Positions 6,980 through 15,766 of a stretch of 45,201 nt of DNA are shown one piece after another. The notes below the pieces were generated by a model. The model saw only the letters and a list, made by a program, of their open reading frames with translations, did no database searches and was not told the DNA's origin. This stretch comes from Eubacterium sp. Its GTDB lineage: Bacteria; Bacillota; Clostridia; Lachnospirales; Lachnospiraceae. The DNA lies in contig JAETSX010000023.1 in NCBI GenBank assembly GCA_021769425.1, forward strand, positions 1 to 45,201, given 5' to 3'. Positions within the stretch are counted from its first letter, which is position 1; the number at the start of each line of letters is the position of its first letter. Both the position numbers and the translations under genes were made by a program.

Positions 6980-7282
6980 ATGATCAGGCATATCGTAATG
7001 TTTAAGCTGAAAGAAGCAAATGGAAAAAGTGCAATTGAGAATGCCAAAGAAGCGCAGGCTATGGCAGTTCAGTTAAAGGATGCAATACCCGCTCTGGAGA
7101 AGATAGAAGCAGTGTGCAATACTCCCCAGGCGGATCAGAGCAATTATGAACTGGCTTTGATTTGTGATTTTAAAGATATGGAAGAATTAAATGCGTACCA
7201 GACTCATCCGGCGCATTTGAAATTCGGAGAATTTGTAAGCCGGATTAGGGAGAGCAGGGCATGCATTGATTATGAGTATTGA
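6980..7282 (+). CDS. Dabb family stress-responsive alpha/beta-barrel protein
   Basis: The 100-aa protein begins MIRHIVMFKLKE and carries the ALICDFKDMEELNAYQTHPAH segment and a final strand SRACIDYEY typical of the Dabb (stress responsive A/B barrel) family, small dimeric ferredoxin-fold proteins. Cellular roles differ between members, so no substrate is assigned. The ATG is preceded by AGGGAGG. It stands alone: a terminator precedes it and the next gene is convergent. Confidence 0.9.
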   Translation: MIRHIVMFKLKEANGKSAIENAKEAQAMAVQLKDAIPALEKIEAVCNTPQADQSNYELALICDFKDMEELNAYQTHPAHLKFGEFVSRIRESRACIDYEY

Positions 7283-7366
7283 TGCGGAGTATGCACATAA
7301 TACAGAGGTATGAGGTTGAAAAATCACAGCATATTCTGTGGGAATGAAATCATCTCCCGGCAGTTT

Positions 7367-8521
7367 TCAGGCGTCTCTGGAACGAATGGAGAAGGTATCT
7401 GCCAGAAGAAGCCAGTTTGCCCGAAAAAGCTGCATGATTTGCCAGTATCCCATACCGCGGAGCCGGTATTCTTCCACCAGTCCGAATTTGGCAGAAAGGC
7501 TCCTCACATCTTCAAACCATACTTCATGGGTCAGACCTTCTGAAAGATACTGAAAATAAGGTGACTGTGCAGTTTCGTCAAATTGTATGGCAGCATTATG
7601 CTCTATGGCGATCTGCACTGCCTGAATATTGCCGATGGTGGTAGCTTTGGATGCGCCCTGTACAAAGGGAAGGGTCCAGTCATACCCGTAGTTGGGAATG
7701 CCCAGATTGATTTTAGAAGCGGGTATTTTTGTCAGCGCATATTCTACCACTTCTCGGACTTTATTCAATGGCGCAACCGCCATAGGCGGCCCGTAAGTAT
7801 AGCCCCATTCGTAGGTCATTAAGAGAACTGAATCAGCAGCTTCTCCCAGAAGGCCATAATCTTTTCCCTCATAAAGCAGTCCGATTTGCTGATCGGAAGT
7901 TTTTGGGGCCAGTGCAACGGATACCGGATATCCCAATTCATTGACGGCAGTCCGAATGTCACGTACAAAGTTTACAAAAGGAATTTTGTCTTCAGCAAGA
8001 ATATATTCAAAGTCAATGTCCACTCCTTCAAATCCCCGTTCTGTTATTTGGGCAGTGAGATTCTCAATGAGCCGCTGCTTGGCAGATTCATCATTTACCA
8101 CCTGGGAAATCAGGTAGTTGCTGAATTGCCCGGTGGGACCGAAAGGCGTTAAAGTCAGGATAGGAGCTGTGTCGGAAGATTTTGCCATAGTAATGAGAAA
8201 AGTATCGTCTAAAAGGGGAGGAATCAGTTCCCCTTCCGGGGTAAATCCATAGGAAAAAATAAATAAATCGGAGAGATAAGGCAGAGTTTGTTCCAATACC
8301 CATCTGCTGATAAAAGGATAGGCATATCCGCCGGCGGATACCTGATATTTGGCCGGTTCGGAGAAATCGGAAGTTTCCCGGGACAGAAGAAGGGCCTGAC
8401 CTATTGCCAGAGGATAGGGATAGGGGATCTGATTGTTATAAATGATGGATTGGGCTGAAATGCCGTAAGCATCGGCGATGGTATCTACGGTATCGCCGGG
8501 TTGGACAATATAAATTTCCAT
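7367..8521 (-). CDS. LysM plus GH18 spore-type peptidoglycan hydrolase (SleL/YaaH-like)
   Basis: The 384-aa protein starts with one LysM domain (IYIVQPGDTVDTIADAYGIS, residues 3-22, continuing to about 47). A glycoside hydrolase family 18 domain follows. The GH18 active-site strand reads FEGVDIDFEYI near residues 163-173; the final Glu is the catalytic acid, and the first motif position is Glu where Asp is commoner. No signal peptide is present, as in spore-coat and cortex-associated SleL/YaaH N-acetylglucosaminidases that cut cortex fragments at germination. The sporulation setting of the window supports that role. Upstream on the minus strand, GAATG and CATAATC lie 16 bases apart, which is only loosely like a sporulation promoter. 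B. subtilis YaaH has two LysM domains, here there is one. Confidence 0.87.
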   Translation of the reverse strand: MEIYIVQPGDTVDTIADAYGISAQSIIYNNQIPYPYPLAIGQALLLSRETSDFSEPAKYQVSAGGYAYPFISRWVLEQTLPYLSDLFIFSYGFTPEGELIPPLLDDTFLITMAKSSDTAPILTLTPFGPTGQFSNYLISQVVNDESAKQRLIENLTAQITERGFEGVDIDFEYILAEDKIPFVNFVRDIRTAVNELGYPVSVALAPKTSDQQIGLLYEGKDYGLLGEAADSVLLMTYEWGYTYGPPMAVAPLNKVREVVEYALTKIPASKINLGIPNYGYDWTLPFVQGASKATTIGNIQAVQIAIEHNAAIQFDETAQSPYFQYLSEGLTHEVWFEDVRSLSAKFGLVEEYRLRGMGYWQIMQLFRANWLLLADTFSIRSRDA

Positions 8522-8714
8522 AAAGATCCATTCCTTTTTTTTCAGATTATGAGGAGAGACAGGGAAACATTCATGGAAAAAATTTTTTCTTGTTTTTTTA
8601 GATAGAAATTTTATAATAGAGATAAAAGAATTTAAGTGTGTTGGAGAAATGATAATGCAGCCTGAGGTTAGGTGAGGGGAAGGATTTTTCAGGCCAAAAG
8701 AGAGGTGAAGGCTT

Positions 8715-10865
8715 ATGAAAAAGCTGCTTTACGGCGCGGCATATTACGAAGAATACCTGCCCTATGACCGTTTGCGGCAAGATGCGGAAATGATGAAGGC
8801 GGCAGGGTTCAACATTGTGCGGATTGCAGAATCTACCTGGAGTACCTGTGAGCCAAAAGAGGGAGTGTTTGATTTTACCCATGTGACGCGGGTAATTGAT
8901 GCTATGGATCAGGTGGGAATTGATGTGATTGTAGGAACGCCTACCTATGCAGTGCCGGCCTGGATGGTGAAAAAACATCCAGAGGTGCTGGCAGTTACGA
9001 AAGCGGGCAGGAATTTGTATGGACCCAGGCAGAATATGGATATTACAAATCCCGATTATTTGTTCTATGCAGAGCGGGTGATCCGCAGGTTGATGGAGCA
9101 GACAGCTCACAAGAAAAATGTAGCGGGCTTCCAGTTGGATAATGAAACGAAATCATACAAAACTGCCGGGGAGCATGTTCAAAAGGCTTTTGTGGAGTAT
9201 CTGAAGGAAGTATTTGGAAATGATTTGGAGAAAATGAATCGTCAGTTTGGCCTGGATTATTGGAGCAACCGCGTTAACAGCTGGGAGGAATTTCCGGATG
9301 TGCGGGGAACCATTAATGGCAGCCTTGGTGCGGAATTTCAGAAGTTTCAGAGAAAGCTGGTAACCGATTTCTTAAGCTGGCAGGCCGGGATTGTGAAGGA
9401 ATATAAGCGGGAAGATCAGTTTATTACCCATAATTTTGATTTTGAATGGCGGGGGTATTCTTATGGTGTGCAGCCGGAAGTCAATCATTTTGAGGCGGCT
9501 GAAAGTGTGACAATTGCAGGGGCAGATATTTATCATCCTTCCCAGGATTTGCTGACGGGAGAGGAGATTGCCTTTGGCGGGGATTTGATCCGTTCGGCAA
9601 AGGGCGGAAATTATCTGATTCTGGAAACTGAAGCTCAGGGGTTTCCAGGGTGGACCCCTTATCCCGGGCAGCTTCGCCTGCAGGCATACAGTCACATCGC
9701 TTCCGGAGCCAATAGTGTGATGTACTGGCACTGGCATTCTCTTCACAACGCGGTGGAAACATACTGGAAAGGGCTTTTGAGCCATGATTTTGCGGAGAAT
9801 GCAGCCTATCGGGAGGCTCAAATCATCGGCAGGGAATTTCAGGAGATAGGAAGCCATCTGGTAAATCTGCGGAAACAAAATCGGGCAGCGATTTTGGTAA
9901 GCAATGAGTCTTTCACGGGGCTGGAATGGTTTCCCATTGACGCAGATCCGGCACATCCGGGCAAAACAGGTTATAATGACGTGGTGCGCTGGCTGTATAA
10001 CCGATTGTACCGCATGAATGTGGAGTGCGATTTTATTAGTCCCGCCTGCAGGAAACTGGAACAATATGATTTGATTTTTGTGCCGGCCCTTTATGCGGCT
10101 CCGGAATCTCTGTTAAAACGGCTGAATAAGTATGTGGCAGAAGGCGGGCATTTGCTGGTGACATTTAAGTCCGGATTTGCGGACGAGTATGTGAAGGTGC
10201 GCACCCAGGTTCAGCCAGCCATTCTGGGGGAATGCCTGGGAGTGGAGTATCATCAGTTTGCCTTTCCCCGCCGGGTCAGGCTGAAAAGTGAATATTATCA
10301 GGGGCTGGATCAGCCGGTACATACGTTTATGGAGCTTTTAATTCCCAGGGGAGCCAAGGCGCTGGCCATCTATGATCATGAGGGATGGGATGGCTACGGA
10401 GCGGTTACCCGCAATCATTATGGAAAGGGGACTGCAACTTATCTGGGATGTATGACAGGGGAAGAAGCCTTGGATATTATTTTGAAGGATGTGTTGGCCT
10501 GCGCCGGAATTGACAGGGAAGAGGAATCCTTTCCGGTAATTGTCAGGAAAGGCAGGAACGATTTCGGGAAAGAAGTGATATTTTATCTGAATTATTCTCC
10601 GAAAGCGCAGACAGTTGTATGGCAGGGGAATAAAGCGGCCAGAGAGGGCAAAGGAGCCGAAGAAGGGCAGAGGAAGGAAACAGAAGGGTTCAGTAATGTC
10701 AGCAATGATGTAAAGGCAGAACAGGGGAGGAAAGCAGCCAGAGAGGGCAAAGGGGCCGAAGAAGGGCAGCGGCGGGAAGGAACAGAACTTATCAGCGGAA
10801 AGAAAATAAGACAGGGAGAAGTGTTGGAAATTGCTCCCTGGAATTTGGCGGTTTTGGAAGTGTAG
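8715..10865 (+). CDS. GH42 beta-galactosidase
   Basis: The 716-aa cytosolic enzyme matches glycoside hydrolase family 42, which releases terminal beta-galactose. The N-terminal TIM barrel opens with LYGAAYYEEYLPYDR. The acid/base lies in GFQLDNE near residue 143, and the nucleophile Glu in LILETEAQG near residue 305. The trimerisation domain and a small C-terminal beta domain follow. No signal peptide is present. Length is slightly above the usual 650-690 because residues about 640-685 carry a charged insert with two copies of KAAREGKGAEEGQR. The start follows a GAGGTGAAGG ribosome site. No sugar transporter or regulator is adjacent, so the substrate is not narrowed further. Confidence 0.9.
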   Translation: MKKLLYGAAYYEEYLPYDRLRQDAEMMKAAGFNIVRIAESTWSTCEPKEGVFDFTHVTRVIDAMDQVGIDVIVGTPTYAVPAWMVKKHPEVLAVTKAGRNLYGPRQNMDITNPDYLFYAERVIRRLMEQTAHKKNVAGFQLDNETKSYKTAGEHVQKAFVEYLKEVFGNDLEKMNRQFGLDYWSNRVNSWEEFPDVRGTINGSLGAEFQKFQRKLVTDFLSWQAGIVKEYKREDQFITHNFDFEWRGYSYGVQPEVNHFEAAESVTIAGADIYHPSQDLLTGEEIAFGGDLIRSAKGGNYLILETEAQGFPGWTPYPGQLRLQAYSHIASGANSVMYWHWHSLHNAVETYWKGLLSHDFAENAAYREAQIIGREFQEIGSHLVNLRKQNRAAILVSNESFTGLEWFPIDADPAHPGKTGYNDVVRWLYNRLYRMNVECDFISPACRKLEQYDLIFVPALYAAPESLLKRLNKYVAEGGHLLVTFKSGFADEYVKVRTQVQPAILGECLGVEYHQFAFPRRVRLKSEYYQGLDQPVHTFMELLIPRGAKALAIYDHEGWDGYGAVTRNHYGKGTATYLGCMTGEEALDIILKDVLACAGIDREEESFPVIVRKGRNDFGKEVIFYLNYSPKAQTVVWQGNKAAREGKGAEEGQRKETEGFSNVSNDVKAEQGRKAAREGKGAEEGQRREGTELISGKKIRQGEVLEIAPWNLAVLEV
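10632..10769 (+). repeat. In-frame duplicated 39-bp segment within the GH42 gene
   Basis: A 39-bp segment at 10632-10670 recurs at 10731-10769 with two differences. The 99-base period keeps the frame and produces two identical 14-residue copies of KAAREGKGAEEGQR, separated by a 19-residue linker. It lies before the last beta strands of the C-terminal domain. Confidence 0.85.
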
Positions 10866-10904
10866 GCGAAAAGGCAATGAGTAACGGTAGGGAGGAGACA
10901 TACC

Positions 10905-12848
10905 ATGGAGATGGGTAAGTTAAATACAGGACTTGTTTATACGAATGAAAAATGTATCGGATGTAACCATTGCATAGCAGCGTGTCCGGTTTTTGAGGCA
11001 AATTATTCGCTGAAACAGGATGGAAGAGATTTGATTTATGTCAACGGTGAAACCTGCATCCACTGCGGCGCATGTATTGATGCCTGTCATCATCATGCCA
11101 GAGATTTTAGAGATGATACGGAACAGTTTTTTGCAGATTTGGGAAAAGGGGAGTCCATCAGTCTTTTGGTGGCCCCGGCGTTTATCGCAAATTATCCCAG
11201 AGAATATGGAAAAGCGCTTGGATATTTGAAAAGCCTCGGTGTGAAACATGTGGTAAGCGTCAGCTTCGGGGCGGATATTACCACATGGGGGTACTTGAAT
11301 TATATTACGAAACACAATTTTACCGGTGGAATTTCTCAGCCCTGCCCGGCGATTGTGGATTATATTCAAAAATATATTCCTGAGCTGATTCCCAAGATTG
11401 TTCCGGTGCACAGCCCTATGATGTGTGCGGCGATTTATGTGAAAAAATATATGAAAATCACAGATAAACTGGCGTTTCTTGGTCCATGTATCGCAAAAAA
11501 ATCAGAAATCATGCGCCCGGAGAATCGTCAGTATGTGGCTTACAATATTACTTTCGCGCATCTGATGAAGCGGTTAAAGGGCGTGAATCTGTCTTCTTAT
11601 GATGCTGTGGACGAATTGGAATATGGGTTGGGAAGCGTCTATCCTCAGCCGGGCGGGCTGAAGGAGAACGTAGAGCATTTTCTGGGAAAAGATGTGCTGG
11701 TCCGCCAAATTGAAGGGGAAAGCCATGCCTACCATTTTCTGAAAGGATATGCAAAACGGGTGAAAAGCGGCAAACAGCTTCCCTTTATGGTGGACGCTTT
11801 GAACTGCTCCAATGGATGTCTGCATGGAACAGGCGTGGAACCGGAGTTGGCAGAGGGCGACGATGTATTGTTTGAGATTAACAATCAGAGGAATAAGGCG
11901 AAAGCCGGTAAGCAGGACAGGAAAAAAGATAAGGCAAGTCCATGGGGAAAGCGGATTCCTTATGAGAAGCGTCTTGCTAATTTTAATGCTCAGTTTGCAG
12001 AATTAAAACTGGAAGATTTTATGTGCAGTTATCAGGATCAGAATATGGCGGCATCTGTCAGTGACAGTCAAATCAAGGCCGGATATGAGGAAATGAAGAA
12101 GGACACGTCGGAAAAACAGGGAATTGACTGCGGGGCCTGCGGTTATGAAAGCTGCCGCCAAATGGCAGCGGCAGTGGCCCTGGGCCTGAACCGGAAGGAA
12201 AACTGTATGCATTATGAGAAAAATGCACTGCAGGAGGAACAGGAGCGGATGCAGGAGTTTACCGATCAGTTAAAAGAATCTCAGAGACGGAAACAGGAAT
12301 TGTATGAGGAAGTGATTGCTGATTTTCAGCAGATTAAGATTTCTATGAGAGAACTGGCGGAAGGAAATCAGGCGTCGGCACAGGATTCCACGAAAATTGC
12401 TCAAGCCGTTGGGGGAATGTCAGGCTTTACGGAGATGCTGCGGGGATCTATGAAACAGGTAGTGGATGCAGTGCAGGGGTATGATGTAATGAATGAGGAT
12501 ATTATCAAGATATCCAATCAGACCGGTATGCTGGCATTAAATGCCGGAATTGAGGCGGCCAGAAGCGGCGAGGCCGGAAGAGGGTTTGCAGTAATTGCCA
12601 ACCGTGTGCGGGATTTGTCAGAACAGACCAAAGAAGCTGTTTCCACTGGAAGGGGACAAAGCGCGATTTTGCTGCCGGCGATTCAGAAGCTGGACACGGA
12701 AACCAGCCAGTTTGTACAGAATATTGAGAATATTAACGATGGAACTTCAGCTCTTGCGGCAAGCAGTGAGCAGATTGCCGCGCAGACTGAAATGGTGAAT
12801 GAGATAGTCAACCGTCTGGCAGAGAAGATGAAAGAGGTTGTGGACTAA
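10905..12848 (+). CDS. Chemotaxis-linked [FeFe]-hydrogenase-like sensor
   Basis: The 647-aa protein combines four parts. Two [4Fe-4S] ferredoxin motifs ([12 protein letters not shown] and [12 protein letters not shown]) occupy residues 18-62. An [FeFe]-hydrogenase H-cluster domain spans about 80-320, with QPCP near 146, GPCIAKKSE near 194 and [11 protein letters not shown] near 302. An iron-sulfur CGACGYESC domain lies near 410. A cytosolic methyl-accepting signalling hairpin covers about 470-640, with [20 protein letters not shown]. The first H-cluster motif is PCP rather than the catalytic CCP, so the proton-relay cysteine is absent, as in sensory forms. No membrane helix is visible. This matches chemotaxis-linked sensory [FeFe] hydrogenases (group C2-like in the HydDB scheme). 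Sensing H2 or redox state is inference. It may be cotranscribed with the GH42 gene 39 bases upstream. Confidence 0.85.
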   Translation: MEMGKLNTGLVYTNEKCIGCNHCIAACPVFEANYSLKQDGRDLIYVNGETCIHCGACIDACHHHARDFRDDTEQFFADLGKGESISLLVAPAFIANYPREYGKALGYLKSLGVKHVVSVSFGADITTWGYLNYITKHNFTGGISQPCPAIVDYIQKYIPELIPKIVPVHSPMMCAAIYVKKYMKITDKLAFLGPCIAKKSEIMRPENRQYVAYNITFAHLMKRLKGVNLSSYDAVDELEYGLGSVYPQPGGLKENVEHFLGKDVLVRQIEGESHAYHFLKGYAKRVKSGKQLPFMVDALNCSNGCLHGTGVEPELAEGDDVLFEINNQRNKAKAGKQDRKKDKASPWGKRIPYEKRLANFNAQFAELKLEDFMCSYQDQNMAASVSDSQIKAGYEEMKKDTSEKQGIDCGACGYESCRQMAAAVALGLNRKENCMHYEKNALQEEQERMQEFTDQLKESQRRKQELYEEVIADFQQIKISMRELAEGNQASAQDSTKIAQAVGGMSGFTEMLRGSMKQVVDAVQGYDVMNEDIIKISNQTGMLALNAGIEAARSGEAGRGFAVIANRVRDLSEQTKEAVSTGRGQSAILLPAIQKLDTETSQFVQNIENINDGTSALAASSEQIAAQTEMVNEIVNRLAEKMKEVVD

Positions 12849-12871
12849 AAAACGGGAGGCAGAAACAGGTT

Positions 12872-13609
12872 ATGAGAGAAAAGATTTACACCATCCCCAT
12901 TCACGATGCATTTGCCCAGGATTGTGAGTGTCCGGTCTGTGCCATGTACCGGAAGTTAGAGGAAAATGCCATTCATTATACGATAGGTCCTGGCGCCAGC
13001 TACATGGAAGAGGATATCCGGGCCCAGACGGATGAACAGGGTTTTTGTCAGAAGCATTTGAAGATTCTTTATGAGTATCCCAATAAGGTAGGGCTGGCCA
13101 TGATGCTGAAAACTCATATGGACAGGACCATAAAGGAACTGGAAAAGGCTGCAAAAGCGCCGCTTCCCGGACCGAATTCCATGTTTAAGAAGAGTGCGAA
13201 GCCTTCTTCACCCGTGATTGATTATATTGAAGAGCATCAGAAGAAGTGTTTTGTATGCGGCTATATTAACCAGACTTTTGAGAGTTATCTGAGGACAATT
13301 TTTTATCTGTATGAGCGGGAGGAAGAATTTCGGCAGCAGTTTGCCGGGGCTAAGGGATTCTGCACCAGCCATTATAAAAATTTGTTCGAACTGGCGCCGA
13401 AGTATCTGAATAAGAAATATCTGGAACCGTTTCTGCAGAAGCTGAATGAGAGGTATCTGGATAATTTTAAGCGGGTGCGGGATGATGTGGAGTGGTTTAT
13501 CTGTAAAAACGATTACCGGTATCAGGAGGAGCCCTGGAAAAATGCAAGGGATTCGCTGCAGAGGGCTTTGACGAAGGTAGGAAGCATAATTGTTTCGGAT
13601 GAAGAGTAA
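12872..13609 (+). CDS. DUF6062 family protein
   Basis: The 245-aa protein begins MREKIYTIPIHDAFAQDCECPVC and contains a second CFVCGYINQ cysteine pair near residue 127, along with GFCQKH and GFCTSHY segments. This repeated CxxC plus FCxxH pattern is characteristic of DUF6062, a family common in clostridia. The Cys/His pattern suggests metal binding, but no function is established. It starts 23 bases after the sensor gene with a GGGAGG ribosome site, so it probably shares its transcript. A bidirectional-looking terminator follows. Confidence 0.85.
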   Translation: MREKIYTIPIHDAFAQDCECPVCAMYRKLEENAIHYTIGPGASYMEEDIRAQTDEQGFCQKHLKILYEYPNKVGLAMMLKTHMDRTIKELEKAAKAPLPGPNSMFKKSAKPSSPVIDYIEEHQKKCFVCGYINQTFESYLRTIFYLYEREEEFRQQFAGAKGFCTSHYKNLFELAPKYLNKKYLEPFLQKLNERYLDNFKRVRDDVEWFICKNDYRYQEEPWKNARDSLQRALTKVGSIIVSDEE

Positions 13610-13642
13610 AGGAGGCGCAGAAAATGCCGAAGTGAGATTACT

Positions 13643-13687
13643 GGAACTGTGCAATATCGCTTGAGCAGATTGCGCAGTTCCTTTTTC
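13643..13687. terminator. Terminator between convergent genes
   Basis: GGAACTGTGCAAT (13643-13655) pairs with ATTGCGCAGTTCC (13669-13681) with one wobble and is followed by CTTTTTC. It closes the plus-strand sensor/DUF6062 transcript and may also serve the convergent minus-strand gene. Confidence 0.75.
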
Positions 13688-13720
13688 TCACAGCGGAGAT
13701 TTGACAACATATGCCGCCGT

Positions 13721-14293
13721 TTACATGCATCCTGGCTGGTGCAGAAGCTGGCGCATCTGGCAGATGCCTTTTTGCTGGGAGCTGATAATTGCATCCAGCA
13801 CAGGCTTGAGCTGGGGGCAGATATCGTACTGCAATGTGGTTTTGGACATCTCGATGGCGCCCATATGGTGGGGGATCATTTCCCGGATAAAGTCAGGGTT
13901 GATCTGGTTGGTGTCCGGGGCGCATGACATTCTGGAAAACATATACTGCATGATCTGATCCATTCTGCGCTGATACAGGCACAAATCCTGGCTGCAGTTT
14001 TTACGGAGACCACAGGAGCATTGGATTTCCTGCATATGTTCGATGCTTTTGGTCTGTTCTGCAATAATATTGCACGCAATATCCTGCAAGGGAATATAGG
14101 TGGTGTATTGCAGCAGGTTCTGTGACATTTCGATGGCTGCCTGGTGGTGTGGAATCATCTGCATGATAAAATTGCTGGAAATGCTGCTTACCAGTTCTGC
14201 CGAGGTCATTCCCCGAATCATTTCGTCCAGAATACAGTGAAAAGTATTCAGATAATTTTTAGCGACATTGCTTAATTTACATGATGTCTGCAT
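13721..14293 (-). CDS. Double-DUF305 ferritin-like protein
   Basis: The 190-aa protein has two copies of the DUF305 helical-pair signature: FIMQMIPHHQAAIEMSQNLL near residue 42 and FIREMIPHHMGAIEMSKTTL near residue 135. Each has the MIPHHxxAIEMS core whose histidines are candidate metal ligands. DUF305 proteins are often exported and linked to copper or other metals, but this one has no obvious signal peptide. Extra cysteines (CSCGLRKNCSQDLC) lie between the copies. It shares the minus strand with pta but is separated from it by a hairpin terminator. The family is clear and the role is not. Confidence 0.85.
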   Translation of the reverse strand: MQTSCKLSNVAKNYLNTFHCILDEMIRGMTSAELVSSISSNFIMQMIPHHQAAIEMSQNLLQYTTYIPLQDIACNIIAEQTKSIEHMQEIQCSCGLRKNCSQDLCLYQRRMDQIMQYMFSRMSCAPDTNQINPDFIREMIPHHMGAIEMSKTTLQYDICPQLKPVLDAIISSQQKGICQMRQLLHQPGCM

Positions 14294-14369
14294 AGGAAAG
14301 CTCCTTGTAAATGATATCAGTTACTTTAGTATATGCAGAAAAAGCGGAGTGTTGCGGGGAAAGAAAGCG

Positions 14370-14399
14370 AAAAAAGAGGCTGTCAGGAAACGGACAGCC
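14370..14399 (-). terminator. Terminator after pta
   Basis: On the minus strand GGCTGTC and GACAGCC form a 7-bp stem around a 7-base loop, followed by CTCTTTTTT. It lies 39 bases past the pta stop. Confidence 0.7.
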
Positions 14400-14437
14400 C
14401 TTTCTTTCGTCTTATGCAGAGAAGTTTACAATAGATA

Positions 14438-15460
14438 TTACTCCTCTAAATCTTTTTTCACCTCATCTACCAGTGCAGCAGTGATAATTGCCATAGAATA
14501 AGCTTCATCTGCGGTACATCCTCTGGACAGGTCGTTAATCGGGGAATTCAGTCCCAAAAGAATTGGCCCGTAAGCAGCGAAGTTACCCATACGCTGTGCA
14601 ATTTTGTATCCGATATTTCCGGCATTGATGTCCGGGAAAATAAATACATTGGCATGTCCGGCCACTTCATCGTTCGGGCATTTGGTGCGGGCTACACGGG
14701 GGGAAACGGCAGCGTCAAACTGCATCTCGCCGGAAATCGGCAGATCCGGACGCAGAGCCTTTGCCTTGACAGCGGCATTGTGCATCTTGTCTACATCTTC
14801 TCCCTTTCCGGAACCAAGGGTAGAATAGCTTAAGAATGCAATTTTGGGTTCAATACCGAACAACTGGCTGCAGTCGGCTGCGCTAAGGGCGATGTCTACC
14901 AGCTCGTCCTCTGTGGGCTTGATATTGATGGAGCAGTCAGCCATTGCAAGCACTTCATTTTCTCCGGTAGCGGAAGGACGTACCAGAATAAAGCAGGAAG
15001 ATACGATATTCTTTCCGGGCCGTGTTTTGACAAGCTGAAGGGCAGGACGAACGGTGTCTGCGGTGGTATAGGTTGCGCCGCCCAAAAGACAGTCGGCATA
15101 GCCCATTTTCACCAGCATTGTTCCGAAATAGTTGCCCTGCTTTAAAATTTTGCGGGCTTCATCCATCTGCATGTTTTTGCTTTTTCTGAGTTCGCATAAC
15201 AGCTCGGCCATTTCATCAATGCTCTCAAAATTATCCGGATCGACAATCTCTGCGCCGCGGATGTTGTAGCCATGTTCTTCTGCGGCGTCCTCCACTTCTG
15301 TTTTGCTGCCTACCAGTACGGGAGTCAGGAAATAAGAAGCCAAAAGACGTGATGCCGCCTCTAAAATCCTGGGATCGCTGCCCTCTGTAAATACAATTCT
15401 TTTCGGGTTCTTTTTCAGTTTGTCAATCATCATTCCAAAACCCTGCATGTTCCTATCCAT
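14438..15460 (-). CDS. pta: Phosphate acetyltransferase
   Basis: The 340-aa protein is a single-domain phosphotransacetylase, with KRIVFTEGSDPRILEAA at residues 20-36, GGATYTTADTVRPAL near 128, and the C-terminal VAGHANVFIFPDINAGNIGYK-like region near 268-288. It interconverts acetyl-CoA and acetyl phosphate, the first step in making ATP and acetate in anaerobes. Length is normal. AAGGAGG lies upstream of the ATG. The usual partner acetate kinase gene is not adjacent and is not in this window. The AT-rich upstream region is shared with the divergent RND operon. Confidence 0.95.
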   Translation of the reverse strand: MDRNMQGFGMMIDKLKKNPKRIVFTEGSDPRILEAASRLLASYFLTPVLVGSKTEVEDAAEEHGYNIRGAEIVDPDNFESIDEMAELLCELRKSKNMQMDEARKILKQGNYFGTMLVKMGYADCLLGGATYTTADTVRPALQLVKTRPGKNIVSSCFILVRPSATGENEVLAMADCSINIKPTEDELVDIALSAADCSQLFGIEPKIAFLSYSTLGSGKGEDVDKMHNAAVKAKALRPDLPISGEMQFDAAVSPRVARTKCPNDEVAGHANVFIFPDINAGNIGYKIAQRMGNFAAYGPILLGLNSPINDLSRGCTADEAYSMAIITAALVDEVKKDLEE

Positions 15461-15683
15461 AGTGTAATTCCTCCTTAAAAAAAATATTTTAAAAATATTC
15501 CTGAATATTAATTTAACATGTTTTTAAAATTTTTCAACCGCTTTGTGTGTATAAAAACAAATACAGTGTGAAATTTTATGTATTTTTTTAAAAACAGCAT
15601 GGATTTTCGAAAAAAAATGTCAGTAAAAGAACATTGTCAAAAAATTAACGAGAAATATTTATAAAAATTTTATTTTATTTTCA

Positions 15684-15712
15684 TTGTATTTTCTATTATA
15701 GATGCGTATAAT
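15684..15712 (+). promoter_or_regulatory. Sigma-A promoter of the RND-TetR operon
   Basis: TTGTAT (15684-15689), a 17-base spacer and a perfect TATAAT (15707-15712) make a strong promoter 55 bases before the start codon. Confidence 0.75.
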
Positions 15713-15722
15713 GAACTCAAAA

Positions 15723-15738
15723 CTGACCAGTCGGTCAG
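15723..15738. promoter_or_regulatory. TetR-type palindromic operator
   Basis: CTGACC-AGTC-GGTCAG is a 16-bp interrupted palindrome directly after the -10 box, covering the expected transcription start. The second gene of the operon encodes a TetR regulator, so autorepression by blocking the promoter is the simple inference. Confidence 0.7.
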
Positions 15739-15766
15739 AAAATGAAAAGAACAGGAGGATAAAGGA

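Larger units (their letters stand above)
15461..15766. promoter_or_regulatory. Divergent AT-rich control region between pta and the RND operon
   Basis: This 306-base gap is very AT-rich next to the pta start. It includes the RND promoter and operator at 15684-15738. No clear -35/-10 pair for pta could be fixed, although TTGAAA on the minus strand near 15530 is a candidate -35. Confidence 0.5.

Noticed and set aside
9372-10064. 230-codon minus-strand frame opposite the GH42 gene
   Set aside because: It is antisense to a clear catalytic domain, has unlikely composition and no ribosome site.
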